A stretch of 64,000 nt of DNA from Bordetella bronchialis (GCF_001676705.1 NZ_CP016170.1:4774001-4838000); one strand, 5' to 3'. Counted from the stretch's first letter, positions 1 to 8,829 are shown. The notes: generated from the letters alone by a model not told the origin. Numbers and translations are program-made.

Positions 1-243
1 GTGCCGGTGGTGGGCTTCGCGGCCACCGAACTGGCCCGCGTCATCGTCAACGGCCGCAACGGCTATATCGATACCGACCCGGACCGCCTGATAGCGGTCA
101 TGAAAACCCTGATCGACGACCCGAGGCTGGCCGCGTCCTGGGGGGCGCAGGCAAGGAAAACCGCACTCGAGCGCTATGGCATGGACCGCTTCGTGGCGGA
201 TTGGACCCGCCTGTTCGACAGGCTCATGGGAGATGAACAATGA
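1..243 (+). CDS. Glycosyltransferase family 4, C-terminal end (5' truncated by window)
   Basis: The reading frame is open from the first base, so the gene begins upstream of the window and only the last 80 residues are visible. They carry the usual tail of a GT-B glycosyltransferase: the G-x-N-G-Y-I stretch (residues about 19-24) of the nucleotide-sugar site, then D-P-D-R-L followed by a helical segment ending in a basic/aromatic patch. Its stop overlaps the next start by 4 bp (ATGA), so it is co-translated with the sugar-nucleotide enzyme downstream. Donor and acceptor cannot be read from this fragment. Confidence 0.75.
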   Translation: MPVVGFAATELARVIVNGRNGYIDTDPDRLIAVMKTLIDDPRLAASWGAQARKTALERYGMDRFVADWTRLFDRLMGDEQ

Positions 244-1238
244 CCCAGGCTTTTCCTCGTCCTTTGCGCGTGCTGGTGTCCGGCGGCGCCGGCTTCATCG
301 GCTCGCACCTGTGCGCGCGGCTGCTCGGCAAAGGGCATACCGTGCTTTGCCTGGACAACTTCTACACCGGCCAGGTCCAGCACGTGGAGCCGCTGAAGGC
401 CAACCCGCGCTTCACGCTGGTCACGCACGATGTGGTCGAGCCCTTCGATGCCGAGGTCGACCGCATCTATAACCTTGCCTGCCCGGCATCGCCCATCCAC
501 TACCAGACGCAGCCCGTGCACACGCTGCGCACCTGCGTGCTGGGCGCGATGAACATGCTGGAACTGGCGCGCAAGACGGGCGCGCGCATCCTGCAGGCGT
601 CCACCAGCGAAGTCTATGGCGATCCCCAGGTGCATCCGCAGCGCGAAAGCTACTGGGGGCACGTCAACCCCATCGGGGTCAGGTCCTGCTACGACGAAGG
701 CAAGCGCTGCGCGGAAACGCTGTTCCACGACTATGCCCGCGTGTATGGCGTCAAGATCAAGATCGCCCGCATCTTCAACACTTACGGCCCCAGCATGGCG
801 CCGAACGACGGCCGCATCGTGTCCAACTTCATCCTGCAGGCGCTGCAAGGCCAGCCCATCACCATCTACGGCGACGGCAGCCAGACCCGCGCCTTCTGCT
901 ATGTGGACGACATGGTGGACGCGCTGGAGCGCCTGATGGAAAGCCCAGAGGACGTGACGGGGCCCATCAACCTGGGCAACCCGGAGGAGCTGACGGTGCT
1001 GGACATCGCGCAGCGCATCCAGCGCCTTGCCGGCACCCGCGTCCCGCTGGTGTTCCAGCCGCTGCCCCCCGACGACCCCACGCAGCGATGTCCCGATATC
1101 GGCCTGGCGGCGCGCGAACTGGGATGGGCGCCGCGCGTCCCGGTGGACGACGGGCTGCGCCATACTATCCGCTACTTCAGCCAGTTCGTGAACGCCGACA
1201 TCGTGCGCGCGCCGGCGCGCGCCGATGTGCCGCTCTGA
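240..1238 (+). CDS. NAD-dependent UDP-glucuronate decarboxylase-like epimerase/dehydratase (UXS family)
   Basis: The protein has 332 residues and is an extended short-chain dehydrogenase. The Rossmann motif GGAGFIG is at residues 15-21 and the catalytic YxxxK is Y151-K155 within SCYDEGK. Motifs close to UDP-xylose synthases are visible: ACPASPIHYQ, TSEVYGDP, WGHVNPIG and IARIFNTYGP. The likely reaction is NAD-dependent oxidation and decarboxylation of UDP-glucuronate to UDP-xylose, supplying a cytoplasmic sugar donor. The start overlaps the upstream glycosyltransferase by 4 bp, and a deacetylase and a second glycosyltransferase follow, which fits surface-glycan synthesis. A related 4,6-dehydratase or epimerase activity is possible, but the UXS-like motifs argue against it. 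Confidence 0.85.
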   Translation: MTQAFPRPLRVLVSGGAGFIGSHLCARLLGKGHTVLCLDNFYTGQVQHVEPLKANPRFTLVTHDVVEPFDAEVDRIYNLACPASPIHYQTQPVHTLRTCVLGAMNMLELARKTGARILQASTSEVYGDPQVHPQRESYWGHVNPIGVRSCYDEGKRCAETLFHDYARVYGVKIKIARIFNTYGPSMAPNDGRIVSNFILQALQGQPITIYGDGSQTRAFCYVDDMVDALERLMESPEDVTGPINLGNPEELTVLDIAQRIQRLAGTRVPLVFQPLPPDDPTQRCPDIGLAARELGWAPRVPVDDGLRHTIRYFSQFVNADIVRAPARADVPL

Positions 1239-1292
1239 GTCCCCGGGGGCGTGGAAACGCTTGCCGCCCCGCTCGCCGGCCAGGAGACCAAG

Positions 1293-2027
1293 GTGCGATT
1301 CATCGAAGATCCGGGCGTGATCGCCGCGGTGTCGCCGCATATGGACGATGCGGTCGCCGGCTGCGGCGCCCTGCTGGCCGCGATGCCCGGCAGTACCGTC
1401 ATCACGGTATTCGCCGGCATCCCCGACGCCGCGCTGCCTGTCACGGAGTGGGATCGCCGCTGCGGCTTCGGCGACGGCCAGTCCGCCATGAAATGGCGCG
1501 CCGGCGAAGACGACAAGGCCCTGCACCTGCTCAAGGCCCAGGCGGTGCGGCTGCCCTTCCTGGACGACCAGTACGTGCGTGCCATGGGGCTTGCCAGCCC
1601 CAAGATCGAGAAAATCGCGCACGCGCTGCAAGGTGCCCTGGATAAGGCCGGCGCGCGTACGGTGCTCTTCCCGCTCGGTCTTTTCCACGGCGACCACTTC
1701 CTGGCCTCCGACGCCTGCCTGCGTCTTTTCGCCGCCATGCCGGACCGCACCTGGATCGCCTACGAGGACGCTCTTTATCGCGCCAAACCCGGCCTGCTGC
1801 AGGCGCGCCTGGTGCAGTTCTATACCCGCGGCATTTCGCTTACCCCAGTGGGCTTCCGCGCCGCGAATGCCCATCGCAAGGCCACCGCCATGTCCGCCTA
1901 CGGCAGCCAGATGGCGGAGCTCGGCCTGAGCGCGGGCAGCCAGGGCGATACGGCCGAACCCGAGCGCTATTGGCTGTTGAGCGAATCCGTGAAGCAGGCG
2001 CCCAGGGATGGCGCGACCGCCCCATGA
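1293..2027 (+). CDS. PIG-L (LmbE) family deacetylase
   Basis: This is a PIG-L family zinc-dependent N-deacetylase, typically removing acetyl groups from GlcNAc-type sugars. I chose GTG at 1293 because AGGAG (1282-1286) lies 6 bp upstream; an in-frame GTG at 1251 has no such site. From this start the protein has 244 residues. The N-terminal metal motif reads SPHMDDA (H16, D18, D19), in place of the usual HPDDE; the second metal-site histidine is probably in LFHGDHF. The gene lies 54 bp after the UXS gene and overlaps the next gene by 4 bp. The P-to-M and E-to-A changes are unusual but keep the metal ligands. Confidence 0.75.
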   Translation: MRFIEDPGVIAAVSPHMDDAVAGCGALLAAMPGSTVITVFAGIPDAALPVTEWDRRCGFGDGQSAMKWRAGEDDKALHLLKAQAVRLPFLDDQYVRAMGLASPKIEKIAHALQGALDKAGARTVLFPLGLFHGDHFLASDACLRLFAAMPDRTWIAYEDALYRAKPGLLQARLVQFYTRGISLTPVGFRAANAHRKATAMSAYGSQMAELGLSAGSQGDTAEPERYWLLSESVKQAPRDGATAP

Positions 2028-2947
2028 CCACGGCCGCCCCACGCGTGTCCATCGTCGTGCTGACCTACAACCGCCGCCAGGAGGTGCTGGGCAACCTGGC
2101 ACGCCTGCATCGCGACCATCCCGGCGTGCCTATCATTGTGGTGGACAACGGGTCGGCGGACGGTACCGCCGAGGCGGTCGCCGCGGCGTTCCCCGCGCTC
2201 ACGCTGATACGCGCGCCCGGCAATCTCGGGGCGGCCGGCCGTAATCTGGGCGTGGCCGCCGCCGCCACGCCCTATGTCGCCTTTTGCGATGACGACACGT
2301 GCTGGGAAAGCGGCGCCCTGGAACAGGCCGAACGCCTGCTGGATGCCGCGCCGCGCGCCGGCGTGATCAACGCCTGCGTGCTGGTAGGGCCCACCGGCAG
2401 GGTGGACTCCACCTGCGACATCATGGCCCGCAGCCCCCTGGGCCCCGGTCCCGCCGGCACCATGCGCCTGCTCGGTTTCATGGCGGGCGCCTGCGTCATG
2501 CGCCGCGCCGCCTTCCTGCAGGCGGGCGGCTATGAGCCGCGCTTCTTCATCGGCGGCGAGGAAACCGTCCTGGCCCTGGACCTGGCGACGCTGGGATGGG
2601 AAATGCTGTATGCCGGCCGCGTCCGCACCTGGCATCTTCCTTCGCCGCAGCGCGACCGGCCCCGCCGCGTGCACCTGCTCAGCCGCAATGCCATCTGGGC
2701 CGCCTGGCTGCGCCTGCCGGCGCGCTCGGCCATCGCGGAGACGCTGTCGGTGCTGGGCACCGCCGCGCGCCGCGGCGCCGCCACCCGCGTGGCGCTATCG
2801 GCACTGGCCGGCGCGGCCTGGGTCGCGCGCCACCGGCGGCGTATTCCCGACCACGTCGAGCACTGGCGCCAGCTGGTCGCCATCGGTCCCGCGCCGGGCG
2901 CGGCGACGCAGCCGTCCGCGACGCCGGGCGACGTTTCCAGCCCGTAG
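2024..2947 (+). CDS. Glycosyltransferase family 2
   Basis: The product has 307 residues with a GT-A fold. The nucleotide-binding strand VSIVVLTYNRR is at the N terminus, VVDNGSADGT follows, and the metal-binding DDD lies in AFCDDDTCWE. The acceptor-side motif GGEETVLALDL resembles the ED motif of inverting GT2 enzymes. The ATG at 2024 overlaps the deacetylase stop by 4 bp, so the two are translationally coupled. There is no membrane segment, so it probably acts at the cytoplasmic face on a lipid-linked or nascent glycan. It is the last gene of the cluster; about 145 bp without a gene follow. Confidence 0.85.
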   Translation: MTTAAPRVSIVVLTYNRRQEVLGNLARLHRDHPGVPIIVVDNGSADGTAEAVAAAFPALTLIRAPGNLGAAGRNLGVAAAATPYVAFCDDDTCWESGALEQAERLLDAAPRAGVINACVLVGPTGRVDSTCDIMARSPLGPGPAGTMRLLGFMAGACVMRRAAFLQAGGYEPRFFIGGEETVLALDLATLGWEMLYAGRVRTWHLPSPQRDRPRRVHLLSRNAIWAAWLRLPARSAIAETLSVLGTAARRGAATRVALSALAGAAWVARHRRRIPDHVEHWRQLVAIGPAPGAATQPSATPGDVSSP

Positions 2948-3092
2948 GACAGACCATACTCATCCTTGATGCGCATTTCTGCAAAGCCGGCGCGCGGCGG
3001 CCCGCAGGCTGGCGCGGACGGGGCGGGCACGGTGCCTGCGTGCGGGCAACCAATAAACCGGCCGGAATGACCGGCCTGCCCAGGAGATCGCC

Positions 3093-3362
3093 ATGACCCG
3101 GGACGACAAATCCCCCCGCCAACCCGATCCGCGCCCCGCCACCGACCATAGCGGCGAGCCGCAGGCGCATCGCGTTTTACGGCCGGATACAGAAAGGCCG
3201 AAGGAAGCCCATCCGCGCTCCCTGCAGAATCGCCCGCTGGACCCTAACTCCGCGGCGGAAAAGCGTTTTCCTCCCGGGGTCGATGCCGCCGACGTCTTCG
3301 ATCCAGGGCGCCAGACCCCCGGCGCACCCCCGGTGGACAACCGCTCGGGGCGGAAAAACTAG
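3093..3362 (+). CDS. Small hydrophilic protein of unknown function (89 aa)
   Basis: I do not recognise this protein. It is highly polar and rich in Pro, Arg, Asp and Gln, without hydrophobic stretches, so it is probably disordered and cytoplasmic. The start is well supported: AGGAG at 3082-3086 lies 6 bp before the ATG. A short hairpin (GGCCGG-N5-CCGGCC) lies just upstream of the ribosome-binding site. It stands alone between the glycan cluster and the hemerythrin gene. Confidence 0.5.
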   Translation: MTRDDKSPRQPDPRPATDHSGEPQAHRVLRPDTERPKEAHPRSLQNRPLDPNSAAEKRFPPGVDAADVFDPGRQTPGAPPVDNRSGRKN

Positions 3363-3444
3363 CCGCCGGCCGTGCGCCGGGCACGCTGCTTGCTAAGTTG
3401 CGGCGCCGCGCCATTGCGGCATTCCCGTGGACAAGGAGAACTGT

Positions 3445-3924
3445 ATGAATAAGGCGGAAATCCCTCTCGCGCAGCGCGACGCCCTGACCCTGATGCTGGA
3501 TGAGCACTGCACGGTCAAGAAGCTCTTCAAGGACTTCGGGAAGACGGCCGACCCGGAGATCCGCGAAGCCATCGCCCACGAAGCCTGCATGACGCTGACC
3601 GTCCTGGCGCAGATCGAGGAAGAGCTCTTCTATCCCTTCCTGCGTGCCCAGAACCCGGTCGCCTTCGGCCGCCTGCTGGACAAGGCGGTGGTCGAACATG
3701 GCGTCGCGCGCAACCTGATCGCGCAGATCCAGGGCATGACCAGCGAGGACCCGCTCTTCCACGCCCGCGTCGCGGTGCTGGGAGAGTACATCGGCCATCA
3801 CATCGAAGAAGAGGAAGGCGAGCTCTTTCCCAAGCTGGTCGTGCTGAATGTGGACCTGCGCGACATCGCCAGGAAGATGCAGCAGCGCAAGGAAGAAATC
3901 GCCACGGTGGCGCATCTGGCGTGA
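3445..3924 (+). CDS. Hemerythrin HHE domain protein
   Basis: The protein has 159 residues and forms a four-helix HHE cation-binding domain. Expected di-iron ligands are visible in order: H in DEHCTVKK, E in AQIEEELFYP, H in VVEHGVARN and H/E in GHHIEEEEGELFP. Members bind oxygen, NO or iron and protect against oxidative or nitrosative stress. I chose ATG 3445 because AAGGAG (3433-3438) precedes it; an in-frame GTG at 3427 would absorb that site into the coding region. A small orphan gene lies 30 bp downstream and may share its transcript. Confidence 0.85.
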   Translation: MNKAEIPLAQRDALTLMLDEHCTVKKLFKDFGKTADPEIREAIAHEACMTLTVLAQIEEELFYPFLRAQNPVAFGRLLDKAVVEHGVARNLIAQIQGMTSEDPLFHARVAVLGEYIGHHIEEEEGELFPKLVVLNVDLRDIARKMQQRKEEIATVAHLA

Positions 3925-3954
3925 CACCGGAATACCGGTGGGGATCGGATTGAA

Positions 3955-4167
3955 ATGAAAATCCTGACGAAGGAAACCTCCGGGAGCCGGGCCACGCTCT
4001 GGCTGGCGCCGACCATGCAGGGAGGTTTCCGCTGGGAAGTCGAAGTCGTCGATACGGGTAAGACGGCGGTGCCCCAGGTCATTCAATCCCAGTTCGTTTT
4101 CCGCACGCCCACCGACGCCGCGCTGGACGGCATACGCGCCCTGGAAGAGCTGGCCGTACCGCCATGA
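3955..4167 (+). CDS. Small protein of unknown function (70 aa)
   Basis: I do not recognise it. The 70-residue product looks compact and soluble: two short beta-rich segments (ATLWLAP, WEVEVVDTG) and a C-terminal helix (ALDGIRALEELA). There is no signal peptide or membrane segment. The gene follows the hemerythrin gene by 30 bp on the same strand and is followed by a strong terminator hairpin at 4245, so the two probably form one unit. The start ATG has only a weak upstream purine run. Confidence 0.5.
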   Translation: MKILTKETSGSRATLWLAPTMQGGFRWEVEVVDTGKTAVPQVIQSQFVFRTPTDAALDGIRALEELAVPP

Positions 4168-4244
4168 CGGTCGCCCGGCCCTTCGGGCTCGAGCGCAAGG
4201 GCCGGCCGGGAGCCGGCGGCCCTCGCCACCTGGAACGGAAGCCA

Positions 4245-4273
4245 CGCGCCGCCTTGTGCGGCGCGCTTCTTTT
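4245..4273 (+). terminator. Rho-independent terminator after the hemerythrin unit
   Basis: A perfect 8-bp GC stem (CGCGCCGC at 4245-4252 pairing with GCGGCGCG at 4258-4265) with a 5-nt loop is followed by CTTCTTTT. It lies 78 bp past the stop of the 70-residue gene. The oppositely oriented DUF4142 gene begins its stop side further on, so the element is placed to end rightward transcription. Confidence 0.75.
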
Positions 4274-4326
4274 GGGGGCCCGGCCCGTGGGCCGGGAGGT
4301 GCCCGCGCCGCGCTTATGGTTCGTGG

Positions 4327-4354
4327 TCCGGCGTTGGCGGTCCGGCGTTGGCGG
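4327..4354. repeat. Tandem 14-bp duplication
   Basis: TCCGGCGTTGGCGG occurs twice head to tail (4327-4340, 4341-4354) in the gene-free stretch between two convergent transcription units. Nothing else recognisable lies in 4274-4405. Confidence 0.6.
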
Positions 4355-4405
4355 TTCGTGGATCGTGGTCCGCTGGCCGGTACGGGCGCGGGCTCGCCGG
4401 CGGAT

Positions 4406-5062
4406 TCATTGCGTGGGTGCGCCCTTGTCGCCCGGCAATAGCGTGGGCGGCGCATTCCGGGAGGCGGGCGATACCGTGCCCGGCGCGCCCGCCCCGCTGG
4501 ACGAGGGGCTTTCGTCCGGGCTGGCCTTGCCGCTGGCGGCCAGCGTCTTGGCCAGGGCCAGCCCCGCGTCCAGATGCGCTTTCAGCGTGGGCAACTGCTG
4601 CTGCGCGTAGGCCTTGACCTCCGGATCGACGGCATGCTCGGCGGCGTCCACGAATAACTGGACGGCGTCCTGGTGGGCGGCGATGGCGACGTCGCCGGCA
4701 TATTCGCGGTCGAACGGCGCGCCCGTTTCGGCCTGCAGGGCCTTGAGGATGCGCATCTGCGTGGGCGACGGATCGGCGGGCAGGGCCACGTTCCCGGCCT
4801 TGGCCAGCGCCTTCAGTTCGCGCGCCATTTCCGTGTGCGCCTCGATCATCTTGCGCGCATAGCCCTTCACTTCATCGTGTTCCGCATTGCGCAGCGCCAG
4901 CTGGCTGGCCTCGATTTCAAAGGCGCCGGCCTGCGCGGCCTGTTCCAGGAAGCGCGCGTCGCGGCGATCGGCTTCCTGCCCATGGACGGCGGCGGCGATG
5001 CCCAAAAGCAGTATCCCTATTGCCGCCCGTATTGGATATCCTGCACGTACCGGGTATTTCAC
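4406..5062 (-). CDS. DUF4142 (ferritin-like fold) exported protein
   Basis: The start is GTG at 5062, supported by AGGAG (on the minus strand at 5073-5069). This gives 218 residues beginning with a Sec-type signal peptide (positively charged start, hydrophobic core AAIGILLLGIAAAV, cleavage near residue 28). The mature part has the DUF4142 pattern: FLEQAAQAGAFEIEASQLAL, then AHTEMARELKALA, and a second helical pair ending in QQLPTLKAHLDAG. The family is periplasmic or outer-membrane-associated with a ferritin-like helical bundle and no established enzyme activity. The C terminus (about residues 175-218) is Ser/Pro/Gly-rich and probably disordered. Confidence 0.8.
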   Translation of the reverse strand: MKYPVRAGYPIRAAIGILLLGIAAAVHGQEADRRDARFLEQAAQAGAFEIEASQLALRNAEHDEVKGYARKMIEAHTEMARELKALAKAGNVALPADPSPTQMRILKALQAETGAPFDREYAGDVAIAAHQDAVQLFVDAAEHAVDPEVKAYAQQQLPTLKAHLDAGLALAKTLAASGKASPDESPSSSGAGAPGTVSPASRNAPPTLLPGDKGAPTQ

Positions 5063-5244
5063 GGCGATCTCCTGTGCGCGAAATATGCACCGCGCCGCAA
5101 CCGCTGTACCCATCCATGGCGCGACACCGGTGAATGATCGTTGAAATGTCCGCATCGGATGTGGCCGCCCCGGCGTCCATATGCGATGAAAACCCGCTAC
5201 AACTCCCGATCCCGCAAAACGGGGATACAAGTGAGGAGGACTGG

Positions 5245-6117
5245 GTGCAGGACACCGTGCAAATTTATGTGGGCTGCGATCCCAACAACGGCGATCTCGA
5301 GCAGATGATGGTGCTGGACTACAGCGTGCGCAAGCATGCGTCGCTGCCCGTCAGGATCCATTGGATGCGGCTGAACGCCGATGCGGACAGCCCGTGGTAC
5401 TGCGATCCGGACACCGGCGGCGGCTGGCGCACCGAAACCTGGTCCACGCCATTTTCCGCCCTGCGCTGGAGCCTGCCGGCCTGCCGCGACTACCGCGGCC
5501 GCGCCCTGTACATGGACGCCGATATGCTGGTGCTGGAGGACATCGCCCCGATATGGACGCAGCCGCTGCGCGACGGCGCGGTCATGGCCGCGCGCCGGGA
5601 CGGCGACGAATGGCTGTACTGCGTCACGCTATGGGACTGCGAGGCCGCGCGCCGCCATCTGCCGCCGCTGCACGAAATGCGGTCGGATCCCAAGGCCCAC
5701 AGCCGTCTCAAGCGCTACTTCGCGCGCCATCCGCGCCTGGTGCAGCCGCTGGACCCGCGCTACAACTGCATCGACGGCGAGGGCCGGCCCGCCGCCGAGA
5801 TCGGCATCCTGCATTACTCGGACATGAGCACGCAGTTCAGCCATCGCCACGCCATCCCGCGCCGGCAGGCCGAGGGCGGGCAGCACTGGTACGACGGCCC
5901 CGTGCGCAGGCATCCGCGCACGGACCTCGCGGCCTTGTTCGACCGCTACTACCAGGAAGCGCTGGACGCCGGCTATCGCCCCGAAGCCTACCGGGCCGCA
6001 CCCTTCGGCCCCTTGCCCAAGGCCACGCAGCGCGATTACCCCGGCAATGTGCGGCGGACGCGGCGGGGCTGGATGCGGCGCCTGTTCGGGCAGCTGGGAC
6101 CGTCCCGCAAAGCCTGA
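5245..6117 (+). CDS. GT8-like glycosyltransferase
   Basis: The start is GTG 5245 because GAGGAGGA (5233-5240) lies just upstream, giving 290 residues. The N terminus QIYVGCDPNN and the metal-binding DxD in ALYMDADMLVLEDI are typical of GT-A retaining transferases of the GT8 type. A later HYSDMSTQFSHRH stretch is in the position of the C-terminal metal-binding histidine motif. The C-terminal 25 residues are strongly basic. No membrane segment is present. The gene is monocistronic and convergent with the chloride-channel gene, so acceptor and pathway are unknown. Confidence 0.7.
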   Translation: MQDTVQIYVGCDPNNGDLEQMMVLDYSVRKHASLPVRIHWMRLNADADSPWYCDPDTGGGWRTETWSTPFSALRWSLPACRDYRGRALYMDADMLVLEDIAPIWTQPLRDGAVMAARRDGDEWLYCVTLWDCEAARRHLPPLHEMRSDPKAHSRLKRYFARHPRLVQPLDPRYNCIDGEGRPAAEIGILHYSDMSTQFSHRHAIPRRQAEGGQHWYDGPVRRHPRTDLAALFDRYYQEALDAGYRPEAYRAAPFGPLPKATQRDYPGNVRRTRRGWMRRLFGQLGPSRKA

Positions 6118-6129
6118 GCGGCAGGCCCC

Positions 6130-7857
6130 TCAGGCGAACAGCTGGCGCGCCTGCTTCAGCAATTCGCTTTTCTGCAGCATGCCCACCACCCTGCGGCCGT
6201 CGCGGTCGCTCAGCACCGGCGTGCGTTCGGCGGGCGACTCCACCACGGTCTGCCAGACGTCCAGCAGGCGCTGATCGGCATACACGACGGGAAAATCGGT
6301 GGTGGCCATGCGCGCCAGCGTGGTGTCCGCGCCCTCGCCCGCATTGACGCGCGCCATCAGGTCGTTCACCCATACCGCGCCCACGAAGCGCTGGGCGTCG
6401 TCGACCAGGAACACGAAGCGGTTGCGCTGCTTCAGGCCGACCTGCAAGGCGTCCTGCAGCGTCGCGGACAGCGGCGCCAGCAGGCCGATGGGCCGCATCA
6501 CCGCCGCGGCGGTCGCATCCGCGAGCAGGCTGCGCCGTTCGTCGCGGGCGCGGTGCCGCGCGATCACTTCATAGGTACCGGTCAGGCGGAACAGCATAGA
6601 CACCGCATAGGCCGCCACCGTAGCGATCATCAGCGGGAAGACGAACGACGGCTCGCTGGTCATCTCGAAGACCATCAGCGTCGACATCAAGGGCGCCTGC
6701 GTGGTCGCGGCCAGGGACGCCGCCATGCCCAGGACGCCGAACAGCACGGCGGCGTCCTGCAGCCCGAAGGCCTGCGCCGCAAGCGGCGCGCAGGCCACGC
6801 CGGTCAGGGCGCCGATCAGCAGCGACGGCGTGAACAGCCCGCCGATGGCGCCCGAACCCACCGTGGCCGCGGTCGCCAGCACCTTCAGCAGCAGCAACAG
6901 GAATAGCGGCGTGACCAGCGGACTGCCTTCCAGCAGGCGGGCGACGGGCGCGAAGCCGTTGCCCGTCACGTCCGGCGCCGCCAGCGTGATCACGCCGACG
7001 ATCAGGCCGCCCACGCTCATGCGCAACACCAGGGACGAGAACGCCGTGGCGAACCACTTCCTTGCCAGCCGGGTGCTCCATAGGAACGCGGATCCCACCA
7101 CGCCGGCAGCCAGGCCCAGGGCCACCACGGCCAGCACGCTCTTGCCGGTCACGTCGAAGGCATACGCGGGCAAGTCGTACAGCGGGTTGAACTGCCCGAT
7201 GACGCTGGTTATCCAGGTCGATGCGACGGCGGCGGTGAACAGGTAGCCGATGCGCCGCAGCTCCAGCGAGCCGAAGGCGATTTCGGCGACGAAGACCGCC
7301 GCCGCGAGCGGCGTGTGATACACCGCCGTCAGGCCGCCCGTGGCGGCCATCGCCACCGCCAGGCGGAAATCCGCGCCGCGCACCGCGGGCAGCAAACGCG
7401 CGCAGAACACCGAGCCGGCGGTGGCGGACAGCTGCACCATGGCGCCTTCCTTGCCGATGGAACCGCCCGACACGATGGAGAAGAACGAAGACACGCAGCG
7501 CAGCACGGACGGCAGCACGGGAATGCGCGCCATTCTGCCGTCTATGGTTTCCAGGTATTCGGACACCACGCCCTGCTGCTTTTCCTGGCGCTGGGCGCGC
7601 GCCAGCAATAGCGCGGCGATGGCGCCGCCTATCGTGGGAAAGGCGATGCGCGCGTACCAGGGCAGGCCGGCGAACACTTCGGTGATGTCGGCGTCGGTGC
7701 CGAACAGCCGTGCCGACGCATGTTCCAGGGCCCAGCGAAACACATGCGCGGCCAGCGCGCCCAGTATGCCCATCGCGACGGCCAGGACGATGCCGCGCAG
7801 GTAGTCGGGCACGGTCCGCCCTTCCTTGTCCACCTTATCCAGGAAGCGTGCCTGCAT
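6130..7857 (-). CDS. ClC-family chloride/proton antiporter with C-terminal CBS domain pair
   Basis: The start is ATG 7857, with AAGGA 8 bp upstream on the minus strand; a TTG 18 bp earlier is less likely. The protein has 575 residues. The first about 430 carry the ClC fold with GGSIGKEGA (the GKEG loop that includes the gating glutamate) and GGLFTPSLLIG (the GxFxP loop). The gating glutamate suggests H+/Cl- exchange rather than a passive channel. The last about 140 residues form two CBS repeats (PIGLLAPLSATLQDAL... and VVYADQRLLDVWQTV...), which usually bind adenine nucleotides and set activity. The location is the inner membrane. It is transcribed alone. Confidence 0.88.
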   Translation of the reverse strand: MQARFLDKVDKEGRTVPDYLRGIVLAVAMGILGALAAHVFRWALEHASARLFGTDADITEVFAGLPWYARIAFPTIGGAIAALLLARAQRQEKQQGVVSEYLETIDGRMARIPVLPSVLRCVSSFFSIVSGGSIGKEGAMVQLSATAGSVFCARLLPAVRGADFRLAVAMAATGGLTAVYHTPLAAAVFVAEIAFGSLELRRIGYLFTAAVASTWITSVIGQFNPLYDLPAYAFDVTGKSVLAVVALGLAAGVVGSAFLWSTRLARKWFATAFSSLVLRMSVGGLIVGVITLAAPDVTGNGFAPVARLLEGSPLVTPLFLLLLLKVLATAATVGSGAIGGLFTPSLLIGALTGVACAPLAAQAFGLQDAAVLFGVLGMAASLAATTQAPLMSTLMVFEMTSEPSFVFPLMIATVAAYAVSMLFRLTGTYEVIARHRARDERRSLLADATAAAVMRPIGLLAPLSATLQDALQVGLKQRNRFVFLVDDAQRFVGAVWVNDLMARVNAGEGADTTLARMATTDFPVVYADQRLLDVWQTVVESPAERTPVLSDRDGRRVVGMLQKSELLKQARQLFA

Positions 7858-7932
7858 GTCTCTCGTCCTTTTCAATGGCGCCGCGCATGGACGCCAGGCG
7901 GCATGTCCTTGCCATCCGCCGCGGGCGCGCGG

Positions 7933-8829
7933 TCATGACCGGTTCCTCAATACGGCGCGGAAGGCTTTCATCATCGGCGACCAGACCGCCTGCCTGCGGC
8001 TCAATAAGGAGATGTCGCGCTTGAGCGGCAGCGACGCTTCCACCGGCAGCGCCGCGACGCCGGCCTCGGCGTTGTCTTCCAGCAAGGAGGCCGGCGCCAC
8101 CGTCAACAGGTCCGTGCCCGCGACCAGCTTCAAGGCGCCGGCGGAGATGAAATCGACTTCGAGCACGGCCCGGGGCAGCGGCTGGTCCGCCCGCGCGAAC
8201 GAGGCGTCCAGGCGCTGCCGCGCCACCGAGGTGCGCTTGGGAAGTATCCAGCGCTGTTCCGCCAGATCGGCCAGGCCGAGGGCGGCGCGCTTGAAGAGCG
8301 GGTTGCGCCGGCCCGCCACCAGCCGCAAGACATCATGACCCATGGCATCCTGGCGCAGCACGCCGCCGCGCGTGCCGTCCGAGGGCGCCACGGCCAGGTC
8401 GAGGTCGCCGCGTTCCACCAGGTCGGGCAGTTCATCGGAAAGCCCCAGGGTCAGCACCACGCGCAGGCCGGGCTGGGCCGGCAACAGCGCTTCCAGGGCG
8501 GGCATGACGACGGTGTCCATGGTGGCGGCGGTGGCGCCCAGGCGCAGCAGGCCGCCGCCGCCGGCGCGCAGTCCCTCGGCGTGGCGCACCGCGTCATCGT
8601 ATTGATTGACGACCTTGCGCGCATGCTCGGCGAACGCCAGCCCCGCCGACGTGGGGCGGATGGCGCGTCCGGCCCGGTCGAACAGCGCCAGGCCGGTCTC
8701 GTCTTCCAGGCGCTTGAGCGACTTGGACAGCGCGGGCTGCGTCACAGCGCAGGCCGAGGCCGCGTGGCCCAGGTGGCCATGGGCGACCACCGCCAGGAAA
8801 TAGGAAAGATCGCGCAGGGAAAAATCCAT
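7933..8829 (-). CDS. LysR-family transcriptional regulator
   Basis: The product has 298 residues. Residues 1-62 form the LysR winged helix-turn-helix (LRDLSYFLAVVAHGHLGHAA, then TQPALSKSLKRLEDETG), followed by a linker helix and a periplasmic-binding-protein-like effector domain from about residue 90. It is transcribed divergently from the ferredoxin gene across 72 bp, the usual arrangement for a LysR protein controlling its neighbour. The ligand cannot be read from sequence. Confidence 0.85.
   Translation of the reverse strand: MDFSLRDLSYFLAVVAHGHLGHAASACAVTQPALSKSLKRLEDETGLALFDRAGRAIRPTSAGLAFAEHARKVVNQYDDAVRHAEGLRAGGGGLLRLGATAATMDTVVMPALEALLPAQPGLRVVLTLGLSDELPDLVERGDLDLAVAPSDGTRGGVLRQDAMGHDVLRLVAGRRNPLFKRAALGLADLAEQRWILPKRTSVARQRLDASFARADQPLPRAVLEVDFISAGALKLVAGTDLLTVAPASLLEDNAEAGVAALPVEASLPLKRDISLLSRRQAVWSPMMKAFRAVLRNRS

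Noticed and set aside
1251..1292. GTG 1251 as start of the PIG-L gene
   Set aside because: No ribosome-binding site precedes it; AGGAG is placed correctly for GTG 1293.
174..2102. A 642-codon open frame on the minus strand
   Set aside because: It is antisense to the UXS and PIG-L genes, low-complexity (His/Gly/Arg-rich), and has no ribosome-binding site.
4164..4610. A 148-codon + strand open frame
   Set aside because: It covers the terminator and the 3' half of the DUF4142 gene; the translation is low-complexity.
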